A DNA stretch of 64,000 nucleotides. Source: Nerophis ophidion. Its lineage: Eukaryota > Chordata > Actinopteri > Syngnathiformes > Syngnathidae. This document shows positions 1 to 12,375 of this stretch, one piece after another. Numbering within the stretch: the stretch's first letter is position 1; each line of letters begins with the position of its first letter. Below the pieces are notes generated by a model. The model saw only the letters and a program-made list of their open reading frames with translations, made no database searches and was not told where the DNA came from. The stretch lies in contig NC_084627.1 in NCBI RefSeq assembly GCF_033978795.1, positions 15,267,024-15,331,023 on the forward strand, in the 5' to 3' direction. A program made the translations under genes and the position numbers.

Positions 1-1002
1 TTTATATATCAATGATGAAATATTAACATTGCAACACATGCCAATACGGCCTTTTTAGTTTACTAAATTGCAATTTTAAATTTCCCGGGAGTTTCGTCTT
101 GAAAACGTCGCGTAATGATGACGTGTACGCAAGACTTCACGGGTTTTTAGGAAGTATGAGCGCTACGCACACACACAGCTAAATGTCGTCTCCTTTAACG
201 GCGTAATTACACAGAATTTTGGAAATCTGTGTTGCTAAATCTTTTGCGATTTGTTCAATAATATTGAAGAAGTCAAAGTAGCAAGATTAAACTGGGAAAC
301 TTTAGCCTTTAGCCACACAAACACTCGGTGATTCCTTGTGTAAAATTCACGGAGTTGAAACTTTCCTATGGATCACAGCGGACATGGATCCCAACCACTT
401 GTCAACCAGCAGGTTTCGGTGAGAAAATTGTGGTTAAAAAGTCGGCACTTACCTGATATCAGCTGAGCTTGCACCTCCTGAACAGCTGCCGTCGACTTCC
501 CCGAGACACTTCCGACTATCAGGTACCGTTAAACTCACTAGAACACAAGCAACACAATAGAAAGATAAGGGATTTCTCAGAATTATCCTAGTAAATCTCT
601 AAAAACATATGAATCCGTCTCAATCCAACGCAATTGAAATCACTTAATTTTTTTATATTTATTATTTTTTAGTCCGTCGCTATCAATATCCTCAAACACG
701 AATCTTTCATCCTCGCTCAAATTAATTGGGAAATTGTCGTTTTCTCGGTCCGAATAGCACTTTTTGTTGGAGGCTCCCATTAAAAACAATGTGAATATGT
801 GAGGAGCCCCCACACGTGTGACGTCATCGTCTGCGACTTCCGGTAGAGGCAGGGCTTTTCTCCAGTTGCGAACGTTATCGTGGATGTTCTCTACTAAATC
901 CTTTCAACAAAAATATGGCAATATCGCAAAATGATCAAGTATGATACGTAGAATGGACCCACTATCCCCGTTTAAATAAGAAAATCTCATTTCAGTAGGC
1001 CT
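1..1002 (-). mobile_element. piggyBac-type element, partial at window edge
   Basis: The right end reads CTCATTTCAGTAGGCCT and is followed by TTAA (1003-1006), the target-site signature of piggyBac elements. On the minus strand an ATG at 778-780 opens a short acidic frame (NFPINLSEDERFVFEDIDSD) that resembles the N-terminus of piggyBac transposases. The left end lies outside the window. Non-autonomous or decayed. Confidence 0.6.
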
Positions 1003-1006
1003 TTAA

Positions 1007-2316
1007 AGGGGAACATTATCACAATTTCAAAAGGGTTAAAAACAATAAAAATCAGTTCTCAGTGGCTTGTTGCATTTTTTAAATTATTTTTCGGAATTTT
1101 ACCTGTCCCGGAATATCCCCCATAAAAGCTTTAAAGTGCCTTATTTTCGTTCTCTCGAAGCCACTGTTCATTTTCCTGTGACGTCATCCAGTGCTGCCAA
1201 TGTAAACAAACAATGGCGAATAGCACAGCAAGATATAGCGACATTAGCTCGGATTCAGACTCAAGTGATTCAACAGATTACGCATGTATTGAAACGGGTG
1301 GTTGGAGTATGAAAGCTTTGAAGAAAAAACTGAAGCTATTGAGCGAATAGCTATTGACGCTATTCATAGCCATAGCATGGCTGAATAGTTGCGTTAGCAT
1401 CGCCGGTAAAATGTGCGGACCAAACGATCAGGACTTTAGCATCTTGTGACACTGGAGCAAGTTAAATCCGTCGAGCTACCATATTTGATCTTTCCATGTA
1501 TATATTGTCCTTTGGACTCCCTGTCAAAAGCTTCTTCTAGCTTATTTGGGGGACCCTTTCACGTACCGACATTTTTAAATGATGATATTCACCACTATTG
1601 TAAATGTTATATGGTATTGTGAATAAACTTGTAAACTTGTAACTTGATTGGTAAGTGTTTTTTTCGCATTAAATGTGGGTGGAAGGAAACGTAATATAGT
1701 TTCAAATGTACATGCAGCTAAAGCCTAAATAGCATGTTAGCATCGATTAGCCGGCTGTCACGCCACGACCAAATATGTCTGATTAGCACATAAGTCAACA
1801 ACATCAACAAAACTCACCTTTCTCCTTCATCGTTGCAAATGTATCTGCAGGTTATCCATACATCTCTGTGCCATGTCTGCCTTAGCATCGCCTATAAAAT
1901 ATGCAGACACTCCGGCACATTCGATGGGGTCTGGCGGCAGATTTCTTGCCACTTTCGCATCTTCGGGCCAGTGGTGCAACTTGAATCCCTCCCTGATAGT
2001 GTTGTTACACCCTCCGACAACACACCGACGAGGTATGATGTCTCCAAGGTTCCAAAAAATAGTCAAAAACGGAAACTAACAGAGCTGAGACCCGGTGTTT
2101 GTAATGTGGTTGAGAAAATGAATATGGCGGCTTGATTACCAAGGCAACGTTACGTACTGACGTCATCGCTTCAAGAGGGCTAAACAGAAAGGCGTTTAAT
2201 TCGCCAAAATTCACCCATTTAGAGTTCGGAAATTGGTTAAAAAAATATATGGTCTTTTTTCTGCAACATCAAGGTATATATTGACGCTTACATAGGTCTG
2301 GTGATAATGTTCCCCT
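1007..2316 (+). mobile_element. piggyBac-type non-autonomous element with TTAA target sites
   Basis: Terminal inverted repeats AGGGGAACATTATCAC (1007) and GTGATAATGTTCCCCT (ending 2316), with TTAA on both sides (1003-1006 and 2317-2320). About 1.3 kb. It keeps a short transposase-like N-terminal frame near its left end but no full transposase. Confidence 0.75.
1213..1350 (+). pseudogene. piggyBac-like transposase N-terminal fragment
   Basis: A 45-codon frame beginning MANSTARYSDISSDSDSS, rich in Ser and Asp as in piggyBac transposase N-termini, and ending in TAG. It lies just inside the left end of the 1007-2316 element. It is a remnant, not a functional gene. Confidence 0.4.
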
Positions 2317-2418
2317 TTAATATGTCCGTGTGGAAACTCGTTCGGTACACCTCCGCACCGAACCAAAACCCCCGTACCGAAACGGTTCAATACAAATACA
2401 TGTACCGTTACACCCCTG
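2317..2418 (+). mobile_element. hAT-type element, 3' terminal fragment
   Basis: About 100 bp ending GTACCGTTACACCCCTG, the end of a common fish hAT family. Its TTAA at 2317 was the landing site for the piggyBac-type elements, which removed or displaced its other part. Confidence 0.45.
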
Positions 2419-4300
2419 ATATACGGTGTATTCAGTCCTACAATGCATCACTTAAATATGTTTTCATGTTAAAAAAAATGTTTTAATGGGGGGAAAAAAA
2501 GAAAAGCATTTTATTTTTAAGGCGTGGCGATAGTAATCTTGCCTTGGCGTTGCGCCATGATCCTTTACATTTAGGAGAAACCTGAAATAGCACAATGAAG
2601 TAAACAAAAACGTGAAACAACTGGTTGACTTCCGATATATACAATCTTGAGGACATTAGACTTCAAAGGTTGTGCTGCCATATTTTATTTAGAAAAACAC
2701 GTCACTGGTGCCAGACATAGTGCTGAATATTTTTAGCTGTTATCATCTTAGTATTCTTGCTTTTCTTTCTATTTTGTAAAATAAAGCGATTTGCTTTTTG
2801 GATTTTTTTGCCATTTATTGTGCACCATTCTTCTTGGTGAGTTGTGTGGGGTCAAAATGCAGCTTTTAGAATCCATTTTGGGCGTAGCAGGCATCCACGG
2901 TTCTACTCTTTTTTTTTTTTTTTTTTTTTACTGGCTGTGCTGAAAATGTCCGAAAATTGCTTAATTTATATTTGTCCCAGGAAAATTGCTTTTCAGGGGT
3001 TAGAGCCGCCGCATAAAATCGTGTGATTTTGCTCCTATTTCTTCCTCTCCCTTCCCTTGTAAAACTGAACCTTATTGGTTTGATGAATAATGCATAGGGA
3101 CATTCATTTGCTGCAGTAGTGAAAATTAGGCCTGTTTACATGCAGTGGTTATGTATACAAAATGGTCTTTTTTTGTGTCCATTTTGTGCAGGTAGAGCCT
3201 GTGTAGCTTTTCTTGGGGGGTGAAAAATTCTGCAAAGCAAATCTAATTTCCGTGAGTGGAAAAAAAAGGGTTTGGTGGGGGGAAGTCCTGAAACCCGCGG
3301 GGGTTTAATGAATCCATAAATCACAATAGTGCATGGTTTGCCGCACCCGTGTGTGTTTGCAGTGTAATTTTGATTTCCATCAAAAATTTAATCTTCCAGT
3401 CTACGAGGGTTTTAGCCGCAGCTCGTATGCCGTCTTGAATTTCTAATTTTAGGGCCCTGATCTTTCTGGATTTATTTCCGCATGATTCAAATCTGCTGTT
3501 ATTAAAATTTAATTCACAGCATTAACATATAGATGGAAAATGTTTTTATGGGGGGATTGTGGAGTATACAGTATACTGCTGGAATTTTACTAGACCGTCA
3601 GTTTGTAGCAGAGTCTCTGATGTGTACACAGTATATATTCGGGTGGGGATGCGGCGCTGTGGGTGGGGTGAGGGGAGATTTATGTATTTCTTTGCGTTAT
3701 TACTTTTTGAAATTATTGGTCAAGCCCCTTACTGGAAGACGTTTATTACGAGACGACAGGAAAATGTGCATTTGATTAAGGAAAAGATTACTTTCCGGTC
3801 TCGGCTCAGCATAATACAAACCAGTGCAGTGATTGAAGTGACCCGTCCGTCCTCCATTTTTAACTGGCTCCTATTTTTACTCCCCTCCCCCTCCCTGTCC
3901 TCTCCGGAGTGCAAACATTTTCCACAGCCTTAAGCAAATTTGGATTTTATATTTGGATTTTCTTTTCCAGTGTATTTGAATTGCAAAGCAGAGGTTTCTT
4001 TCCCTCATTTTTGGCAAAGTAAAAACCTCAACCTCTGTTAGTGCTGAATTAAAATTGTTAAGCGTGAAGAGCGATTATGTCTCTCTTTTTTTTTGGGTAC
4101 ATGTACTGGAGCTGCATTGTGATCTAATACAGGGCAATTATTTCTGGAGTCTAAAACAAGTGGCAGACTCTTGACAGAGAATGTTCAATGTCTCAAAACA
4201 AATGAAGTACAATTCAAATAGTGCATTTAGAAAGTCACTACTGATTTAAAAAAACATTTTGGCCTCAGCAAAGAACATTCAATAAATTACCTGCACCATT

Positions 4301-4364
4301 TTATAAGCCGTAGGGTTCAAATTGTAGAAACAAATTAGTGGCTTATCGTCTGGAATTCACGGTA
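4301..4364 (-). mobile_element. TA-flanked MITE terminal fragment
   Basis: TTATAAGCCG at the left and GTCTGGAATTCACGGTA at the right resemble the end of the ACCGTA...TATAAG MITE group seen intact at 18302, 33818 and 47552. Confidence 0.35.
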
Positions 4365-5257
4365 CATATGTAATGTATAAATTGACGTCACGTACAGTTT
4401 TATAATAAAAAATAAATAAAACATGGGCCTTTCATTTTTTGGGGAGTTGTTTACATTAAAGTTGAACAGACGAGCAATTTAAATACTTAAGTGATATAAA
4501 ATAAATGTTGACAAAGTAAAAAAACATTCAAAAATAAGAACTACAATCGACAAAATATTGCAGCAATACAGAACACAGAGAACGCGCAAAAAAGGACTTG
4601 CTTGAGTTTTAATGTTTGATGCTCAAAATTCTGGGTTTGCCTGAATGCAACCTTGTTCGTGGATGTAATGCGTTGTTGTGGCTACTGGCTAGGCTAGCGC
4701 TGTGGTGCTAACGTGTAACGAGGGCCGCAAATAGTGTTGAATTTGCAAATAAAGTTAAATAAAGAGCGTTGACTGTGTGCTTCTGCCAGGATGTTACAGG
4801 TGAATGCAATTTTACCGGTTTGCATTGCACTCGCACGCGGGAAGTATTTTTCCGATAAGTTAAGAAGTCCAACCACCGCCATGTTTGTACAACCCCTGTC
4901 AAAAATAAGGAAATCATCAAACTTTGGGCCTGTTCCTTAATGCTTTTAATTTTGATAACGCAAAACTATAGTCATGTCAAGTCAGTCAAAAAATGTTTCA
5001 ATAGGGATTTTTCATCTTATTTTTATTTTTTGATAAAATGATGCATTTTAAATATTTTCTGTTTCAGACAAAATGTTAAAGTTATTTGCTGTACGGTGAT
5101 CTATATTTCTTCGGTCCTTTTTTTCTTTAATGTTAAGGGTCCAATGTTATGCAGGCGTGTGCTTATAACAATTTCTTTGACAAATGATGATATTCGTGGT
5201 CGCTGCGTAGAGTGGGGGTCGGGGGGATGCAAAATGTATTCTTAATTGAGAGGCACA

Positions 5258-5324
5258 GATAGGCACCAGCAGCCCCCACGACCCAGAAAGGGACAAGCGG
5301 TAGGAAAATGGATGGATGGATAGA
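5258..5324 (+). mobile_element. SINE-B 3' tail fragment
   Basis: Matches only the last 65 bp of SINE-B (GATAGGCACCAGC, GGGACAAGCGGTAG, ATGGATGGATGG). 5'-truncated copy. Confidence 0.7.
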
Positions 5325-7057
5325 TGTATTATATGAAGAATAGAAAGTGTACTGTAAGTACCTTGGATATTGTCATTGTGCCTACTCTATCAACAAATAC
5401 TGTACAGTACAGCCCTGACTTTTGTGTTTTATGTTGCACCGAGTACAATTCCTAATTTCTGAACCCGTTCTCAAACAATGGCAATAAAAACTCTTCTGAA
5501 TTCTGAGTGTTTAGCTAGCTATAATGTAAACTGAAGCTTTGTGAAGCTGTGACTTACGGTTACACTTTCATTCACTTTCTATGCGTATCGACTGTTTACT
5601 GTTGTGAAGGCAGTGAGGTTTCCTAACATACTTGGCGTAAAATTATTTTTAAAAATGTCTCACAATTGGACATAAATCCTAATGTTATTCATCTGTGTTT
5701 GCCAATTACTGTCACTCTTATCTTATTTTCGCCTCCTTGATATGCAATGCCCATTTAATTCCAAACCATTTGGTGTTCTTGTGGGCTCATTACCTTCACT
5801 TTCCTCTGTATGTCTTGGAGTTGTACCTTTTTTCAATTCTCCTTTGTTGTATCTTGCTTTTTTTCAAAGACATAACAGATGGTCAAAGAACGACAGGACA
5901 CAAAGGTATTAAATTATTTGGATAAGTAGGAATATAGGTTTGTTTTGTTGATTCAAGGGCCAGTTGCTGATATTATGTACTGATGTTGTCAGCGGGGATG
6001 CAAATAGTTTGTCTGCTGGACACTAGTCATGTGACCACTGTGATAAAAGGGTTTTTCCAATGGCACAAAAAATACAGCTAAAACACATCCTGCTGAGTCT
6101 GCGTTTTTCCTCTTCTAAACAATGGGTGCGCAATATCAATAGGTGTGTTTCAGTCTCTAGGCATAAAATGAAATACAAAATAATGTTTTGCCTTCTGTCT
6201 TGGGAAATTGATACTAGTAAACATCTAATATTTCCGTATTCCATATTTCTTTACAGCCAACATATGTAAAAAAAAAAATAAAACACAGATGGAGATATTT
6301 TATTGTGTAATCTATCAATGCAAATTCAGTTTTTTTACACCGACGCCTTGCTTTTATGTGTGAGGGACAACGTAACTCTTAGACTCTTAATTGTCTCATA
6401 TTGTCATGGAAAGAAAACCTCAGCGATGAAACCGAAAAAAAAAAAAAAGGATTGCACAATCTGGCATTCAGAAGTCGAAAGAAAATAAAAGAGATTAGAA
6501 ATTAAAATGTTGCAGTGGGTATGGTTAAATTTACCTAAATAGGAATCTCTCCCAGCCCCCTTTCGCATTCAACCTTAACTATTTGGCATTTCAAGTTGTA
6601 TATTCTCCATTTGACATTTAAATGTCATGGTTTCCATTTTCTCTTAAAGCGGCATGTAAACGAGCATATGCTGGCCAAATTGCCTAAAAAGGGGTTTTAG
6701 AACGGCTCAGGTTGTTGTTCTTGTTCTTTGTTAGTGTTGACTGAGCTATATTGTTCTGAGCAGCTATGGTAACAATGCATAGCTTTCATTGCTAGGCTAT
6801 TGCCACATTGTATTCTATGGTCATCATCACACTTCTTTGTCCATTTTGCTATGGTACCTCCCTGCAGTGACAGTAAACAAAGCCAAACAAAAGGCAAAAC
6901 CATTAGAGTTTGTCTAAGTCCAAACACACTATGGAGTAAGGATGTAAACATTACTGGTATTAATGATAAACAGTGGTAAAACTCGCCAACCGTTTTACCG
7001 TTTCAATCTAAAATCCTTGCGAAATTATGATTAACTTCTCTGTGACAATCTCACAGA

Positions 7058-7365
7058 CTGGTGACATTGCTCATTTCATGGCGAAGCAAGCCAGCATGCT
7101 AAGCGCTAGCTTTTTTAAATGCTAACATGAATACAATACATGTCAAAATCTTTCCCCGTTACAAACGTCATACTTATATCAACACATTTCTGTCTGAACT
7201 ACTAAGCTATTTAATTGTGCACATTGAACCTACAGGCTCTGCTCTGTTAGTACTGAGAATCTAACGATCAGCTCTATTAATAATAAACGACAAACAGCAT
7301 TACTGTATCAGATTATTATTAACGTAAAGTTGTAATTGATAACCAAACATAATAAAACTCATAGA
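7058..7365. repeat. First unit of a diverged direct repeat (second unit 8214-8461)
   Basis: Starts at CTGGTGACATTGCTCATTTC and shares ordered blocks with 8214-8461: GAAGCAAGCCAGC, CTTTCCCCGTT, CAAACGTC, GTGCACAT, GAACC. A hAT element sits exactly at the start of the second unit. Confidence 0.6.
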
Positions 7366-7373
7366 CTGGTGAC

Positions 7374-8213
7374 TAGGGTTGGGTATCGAGTATCGATTGG
7401 AACTGGTACTAACTTTCCGATTCTCCCGGTATCGTTCAAAATGTTAAATTCCGATTCCTAATTTCGATATCCAGTCCGCCGACCGGAAAAAAAAAATGTC
7501 CGCCGACCCGGAGGATGAAGCCGTTGAACACCAACAAAGAAGCGCCCACCGCCGGAAGTGTTAGCATAGCCGAGCCCATGTATGTAGCCGAGCGAGTCAG
7601 TCAAGCATGGATAGCGGTCGTCGGCTGTCGAAAGTGTGGCTTTATTTTACAAAAAAAATTAAATATCGGCCAAATGCAACACGTGCGACAGGACTGTTTC
7701 GTGTTTAGGAGGGTGCACGTCGAACATGATGAAGCACCTCCGAGTTCATGGAGTACAAATAAATGCGTGTCCCGTCTTCGACGCGCTGCGCCGACTGTCC
7801 TCCTCTGCCTCTTCCTCTGGCTCCGGCTCCGACGCCCAGCCTGGCACCCCGGTGACTGCACTGCAGTCCGAATCCGGTAAGTAAAACAATATATATGCAA
7901 TAAAAAATGTGTTTTGCGCCAACGTTGAGGCAGCTAACAAATTATCCCGCGTATTTTTTCATAGACAGTTTACAACCTGCTAGCCAGGATCCGTGATTTG
8001 CTCAGCGTACTCCGTTCACCGTAGTGGCAATGGGGAAGATGTCGGTGCCACAGACGGAAGAGTTTCTTTTGACCCTGCCTTTTTCTTTTCTTTTATTAAT
8101 TTTTTTATTTTTATTTTTATTTTTTAAAGAAAGAATCGGAATCGAGAAACGTTAGGAATCAGAATCGAAACAAAGAATCGGAATCGTTCGAATTCAAACG
8201 ATACCCAACCCTA
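7374..8213 (+). mobile_element. hAT-type element with BED-finger exon, TSD CYGGTGAC
   Basis: Termini TAGGGTTGGGTATCG and CGATACCCAACCCTA are perfect inverted repeats. They are flanked by 8-bp direct repeats CTGGTGAC (7366-7373) and CCGGTGAC (8214-8221, one mismatch). 840 bp; the transposase catalytic part is missing. Confidence 0.85.
7607..7876 (+). pseudogene. hAT transposase first exon with BED zinc finger, frameshifted
   Basis: Begins MDSGRRLSKVWLYFTKK. After a frameshift in the A-run near 7650-7665 it continues as a BED-type finger with C-x2-C (KCNTCDRTVS) and H-x4-H (MMKHLRVHG). It ends at a good splice donor (GTAAGT at 7877). This is the 5' exon of a BED-hAT transposase whose remaining exons were lost. 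It is noncoding now unless it has been exonised. Confidence 0.65.
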
Positions 8214-8461
8214 CCGGTGACACTGTTCATTTCCTGGAGAAGCAAGCCAGCTATTACGCAGCGCGACAACTGCTAGAGCTAATGCGGCTAATTGCTAGCT
8301 ATCAGCGCGTTAATTGCAAGCTTTTATAGAAGCTAATTTGAGTTCAAAACAAGCTGTCTTTCCCCGTTTCAAACGTCCCCGATCTAAACTTGTGTAAACA
8401 CATTGCTGTCTGAGCAACTAAACTGTTCAATCGTGCACATCGAACCCACTGACTGCACTTT
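8214..8461. repeat. Second unit of a diverged direct repeat
   Basis: Counterpart of 7058-7365, sharing GAAGCAAGCCAGC, CTTTCCCCGTTTCAAACGTC and GTGCACATCGAACC in the same order. Confidence 0.55.
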
Positions 8462-8483
8462 TATTTTTGTGTTCTGCTTTGAT

Positions 8484-8616
8484 AGATTGATTGATTGAAA
8501 CTTTTATTAGTAGATTGCACAGTTCAGTACATATTCCGTACAATTGACCAATAATGGTATCACCCGAATAAGTTTTTCAACTTGTTTAAGTCGGGGTCCA
8601 CGTAAATCAATTCATG
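8484..8616. repeat. Interspersed repeat E, copy 1
   Basis: TTGATTGATTG, ACTTTTATTAGTAGATTGCA, CCCGAATAAGTTTTTCAAC and AAGTCGGGGTCCACG recur almost unchanged at 24903-25039. Probably a retroposon tail; class not assigned. Confidence 0.7.
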
Positions 8617-10084
8617 CAATGTGTATACGTACTTTTTGGGCACAAACAACAATATTGTGATAATAATGATAACGTCATAAAACATGTTTCTATCATTACA
8701 TCCCTTCCTGAGATAGATTGATAGCTGTGAACAGGAAGTGAACCCGAGTGGACTTGCAACAAGAAACACATTTAAATTAAATAACGTAAACATTTAAACA
8801 CCGAGGGAACAATATTATGCCCAAACAGTATTTAATGTTTATTCTGCCAAGAAAATGATCTTGTGTTTATTTATTGGAAAAACAATATCTTTATAAGTAC
8901 TCTTTTTAGTACATTCAGCAATTCCGTGATAGAAATGGTAACCAAGGTAATTTTGGTCACAATAAGTATGATATACAATTTCCATATCATCACATCCCTT
9001 TGAGTGACGCACAAAGGCCATCCCTTGGTACATTTTAAGCAATTGAACTCTTAATTTGGTTAGTCATGTTCAAACTTGTCTCTTCAAAGTAGTGTCTAAG
9101 GTATTTGCGTGACTCTTTCATATTAGTCCTAATATCTTCCCTTTATTCAGATTGAATTGTATTCCAAATTGTATTTAGAAACCCCCTAATATTCCTAAAA
9201 AATAATAAGGCCCATAATTATGTACTATTATTACAAGACCAATTTTCCACTCCTTCCATGTTATCAGTCATCCAGGTTTCTCCCAGTTTTGCTTGGTTGC
9301 ATTCTGAGCACATTCTCCTTGCAGTACCTTTTATAGTCGTGTGCTGAAGTATCAAGCTATGTAAATTTGTGATCGTTCTGAGAATTTCCTGAGAAGGTCC
9401 TGTAAGAACAAGTCAAGTCAACCTTTTCATTATGGCTATCTGCTATTTTTGTCAGTGTTTTTGTAGACTGACTCATTCTACTAGGGATATGACCAAAGTC
9501 TGAATGTTCTGAACTGATGCTTGTGTTGTTTTGCATAGAAAAATTCTGCCCCAAGGAGTTGTACCTTTTTAATAGAGGTCTTAATGGTTGTATCTCAGCT
9601 TTTTGTAGCTGATGTGATGGCGTATTTCTTTATAGAGCAAATTAGTTGGGACTGAATCAACAAAAAGAACAAGCGGTAGAAGATGGGTGGATGGATGGAT
9701 CAGCAGTGGACTACTTGGTTGGTTGGAGCCAAGTAGCGCATTCTTTTGCCTTGATTAGATGTCGCATGTCCCCAAAAGTAAGTTGACGTGGGCAGTTTAT
9801 ATTTGCAACTAATATAACTCATGTTACTCTGCCAGCAAATAGGTTAATTTTTGGAAATATTAGTTTTAAACACACAAAGATAATGACGAGAGCACTTTGT
9901 GTCAACATGTTTGAATATGGCTACTAAAGATTCCCGTCCCCCCCTTTTAAATTTTACAATCCATCTTATTTTCACACCATAAACCAGGCATTGGAATCTT
10001 GTCTGCATTTGTTTGTTTGTTTAAATAATAAAAAATAATGACTCCGCAGTCATGGACACAATTATTAATTGAATTAGCTTTCAA
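8617..10084. other. Intergenic AT-rich stretch
   Basis: No gene recognised. Contains TTACATCCC and CACATCCCTTT motifs near 8696 and 8993 that look like ends of decayed ACATCC-type MITEs, and a SINE-B tail remnant at about 9667-9701. Confidence 0.4.
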
Positions 10085-10237
10085 TCCGTGATTTGGGACA
10101 TAACTTTTCCGTTTTTTGTAATTGTAAGTTGTTTTGCCTTTCTTTAATGTGTTTTCAGAAATTGTGAATTGTTTTGTATTTTGTTATTTGGGTTTGTGAA
10201 ATTTTTAATTGGTTTGGCTTTTGTTAATTTGGTATAG
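10085..10237. repeat. Degenerate minisatellite, left part
   Basis: Units of roughly 40-50 bp built on GTAATTGTAAGTTGTTTTG, CTTTTGTTAATTTGG and GGTTTGTG. The same units resume at 12185 after a transposon insertion. Confidence 0.6.
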
Positions 10238-12184
10238 GGCTGCACAATTAATTGACTTTGAGGCTTTAATTAGTGCAACCCCTAGAGGCTTAGTGATTTT
10301 TTTCTGCCTCGGGTTTGTTCGTCTTTTGCTATAAACAGGTAAAAAGAAGGACATTTTACTCTGCACTGCTCTCAGCACCTTAACGCGTTTATTTAACAAT
10401 AGAATTAAGTGAATGCAGTGAGCCCTCTTTTCAGTCATTCACATTTTTGTCTGAGGGGGCAGAGAGCGTGGCACCAGCTTTACACAAAAGCAAGGACAGA
10501 CAGCCTCCCAACTCTCAACTCGCGAGTAAGAAGTGCTGTCAAGCAACACAAATTAGGGCAGAGAAATCGGATTACAAAACCAAATGTCCCGTTTTGGTAA
10601 TAATTTAGCTTCAGATCGAATGGGCAATATGAGCCCATCAACACGGACAAACGCGCGAGAATGCTGTGATCACGTGATGGCAATAAACACAAAGAAAAAG
10701 TCCTACTGCCTGGGAAAAAATGCAATTTATGATGTTAAATATTTATTTAAGTTACATCTTTGCTTACATAAATTATTCCATTTAATTTGTTTTTTTTATT
10801 TAGAATAAAAATTATTTATCTTCCAGTTCAATGGTAAATAATTATACAGTAATGAGAAATAATCCAATCCACTTTATTTCTATGGCACATTTAAACAACA
10901 AAAATGTTTCCAAAGTGCCGCACAAAAATATTAAAAACAAGATTCAAACTAAATAAATAAATATAAAACAATACGAAAATAAATATGATAACGATTTTAA
11001 AGAGTAAAACCAATTAAAACAATAAATAGAAATAAAAATATAAAAACACAGAGGACCACACAATTCACGTAGTATTCAAAGCCAGTGAATAAAAATGGGT
11101 CTTAAGCGGGGACTTAAAACACCCCACTGTGGGAGCAGTTCAAACATGGAGTGGCAGAGTGTTCCAGAGTTTAGGGCCGACCACAGAGAAAGCCTGACTC
11201 CCCTGGTTTTTAGTTTTGTCTTAGGCACCACGAGGTGCAGGAGTGTAAATTCAGATGAGGTCTGAGATATAATGAGGTGCCAGTCCATGCAAAGCTTTAA
11301 AACTAAACAGCAATTTAAAAAAAATAAATTCTAAAATGAATAGGGAGCCAGTGCTAATGCCAGCATAAAGTGTATTACAGTAGTCCAGGCGACTTGAAAT
11401 AAAAGCATGCATGACTTGTTCAAAAATGCTCAAAGGTAAAAACGGTTTTACTTTTGATAAAAGAAGATGATAAAAACATGATTTTAAAACGCCATTGACT
11501 TGTTTGTGAAGTTTAAAATCACTGTCTATAGTGACGCCAAGGCTGGTGACTTTGGTACACACATCATTTTGCAATTGTCCCAAGTCAATGAGGGCCAGAC
11601 CAAAAACAAAAATTTCCGTTTTTTCTTCATTCATTATTAAAACATTTTTGAGAAGGGGTGTCAGGGGGCCGTGGCCTTTCGAAATCGGCATTTGAATTTG
11701 GCAGTCGTCTGCATAAAAATGATAAAACACTCCATGCCTCTTAAAAATCTCTCCAAGAGGGAGGAGATAAAGAGCAAACAGAATGGGGCCCAGAATACAT
11801 CCCTAGGGGACACCACAGTAAAGCAGAGCAGAAGAAGAGGTGGCGTCCCCAAGCTTGTATCCTTTTAAATGGTTACTTGCAATATTATTATGTATTATGA
11901 TTACATTACATTATAAGCAATTGTTTTTTATGGTTATTTCTTCAGTTTAATACTCTAGATAAAAGCTGTAGTTCTGTCTGCATAAAGCCAAATATTTTTA
12001 AAAGTAAATTATTGCATATTGTTTTGTGTAGCACATTGAGACAATAATAGGTTGATTGACAGTCTAAAAGTAACATGTCTTCCTTTACTTGTTACTTTCT
12101 CAGTTTTATGCACGGATGTCTAAAATATAAAAATTGCTACTATAATGCCAACTAGGTTTTTTTCCTCAAAATCATGCAGCCCTA
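10238..12184. mobile_element. DNA transposon with TAGGGCTGCA termini, splitting a minisatellite
   Basis: Ends TAGGGCTGCACAATTAATTG (left) and ATCATGCAGCCCTA (right) are imperfect inverted repeats. The minisatellite stops at one end and restarts at the other, which defines the insertion. hAT-like by its ends, but no clear target duplication was seen. It contains an L2-like LINE fragment. Confidence 0.6.
10860..11865 (-). mobile_element. L2-clade LINE fragment with reverse transcriptase remnant
   Basis: On the minus strand, 11251-11730 encodes a reverse-transcriptase piece with FYADDCQIQM (the YADD catalytic motif), EEKTEIFVFG, LGVTIDSDFKLHKQVN and FISSRLDYCNTLYAGIS, followed by an internal deletion to FKALHGLAPHYISDL. 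This is the pattern of fish L2/Maui-type LINEs. The 3' end lies at about 10860. It is broken and cannot move on its own. Confidence 0.8.
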
Positions 12185-12375
12185 AGTGGTTTGTGAAATT
12201 GTAAGTTTTATCTGTTATTTTGGTTTGTGTAACTGTAATTTTTTTTCTTTCGTTAATTTGGTTTGTGTAATTTGTATTTTTTTATATTGTTTGTTTGGTT
12301 TCTGTAATTGCAAGTTGTTTTGTCTTCTATTAATTTGGTTAGTGTAATTTTAAGTTATTTTGTCTTTTGTTAATT
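12185..12375. repeat. Degenerate minisatellite, right part
   Basis: Continues the array of 10085-10237, with about four units each containing GGTTTGTGTAATT-like and TTTTGTCTT..GTTAATTT-like blocks. Confidence 0.6.

Larger units (their letters stand above)
2419..7057. other. Upstream region without recognised gene
   Basis: AT-rich. Holds a poly-T run at about 2909-2930, a MITE fragment at 4301-4364 and a SINE tail at 5258-5324. The ORFs here (for example 3559-3933) lack codon structure or homology I recognise. An upstream non-coding or first exon of znf618 could lie here; none was identified. Confidence 0.5.

Noticed and set aside
1833..2135. 100-aa ORF
   Set aside because: Lies inside the piggyBac-type element; the frame has no match to transposase motifs I know.
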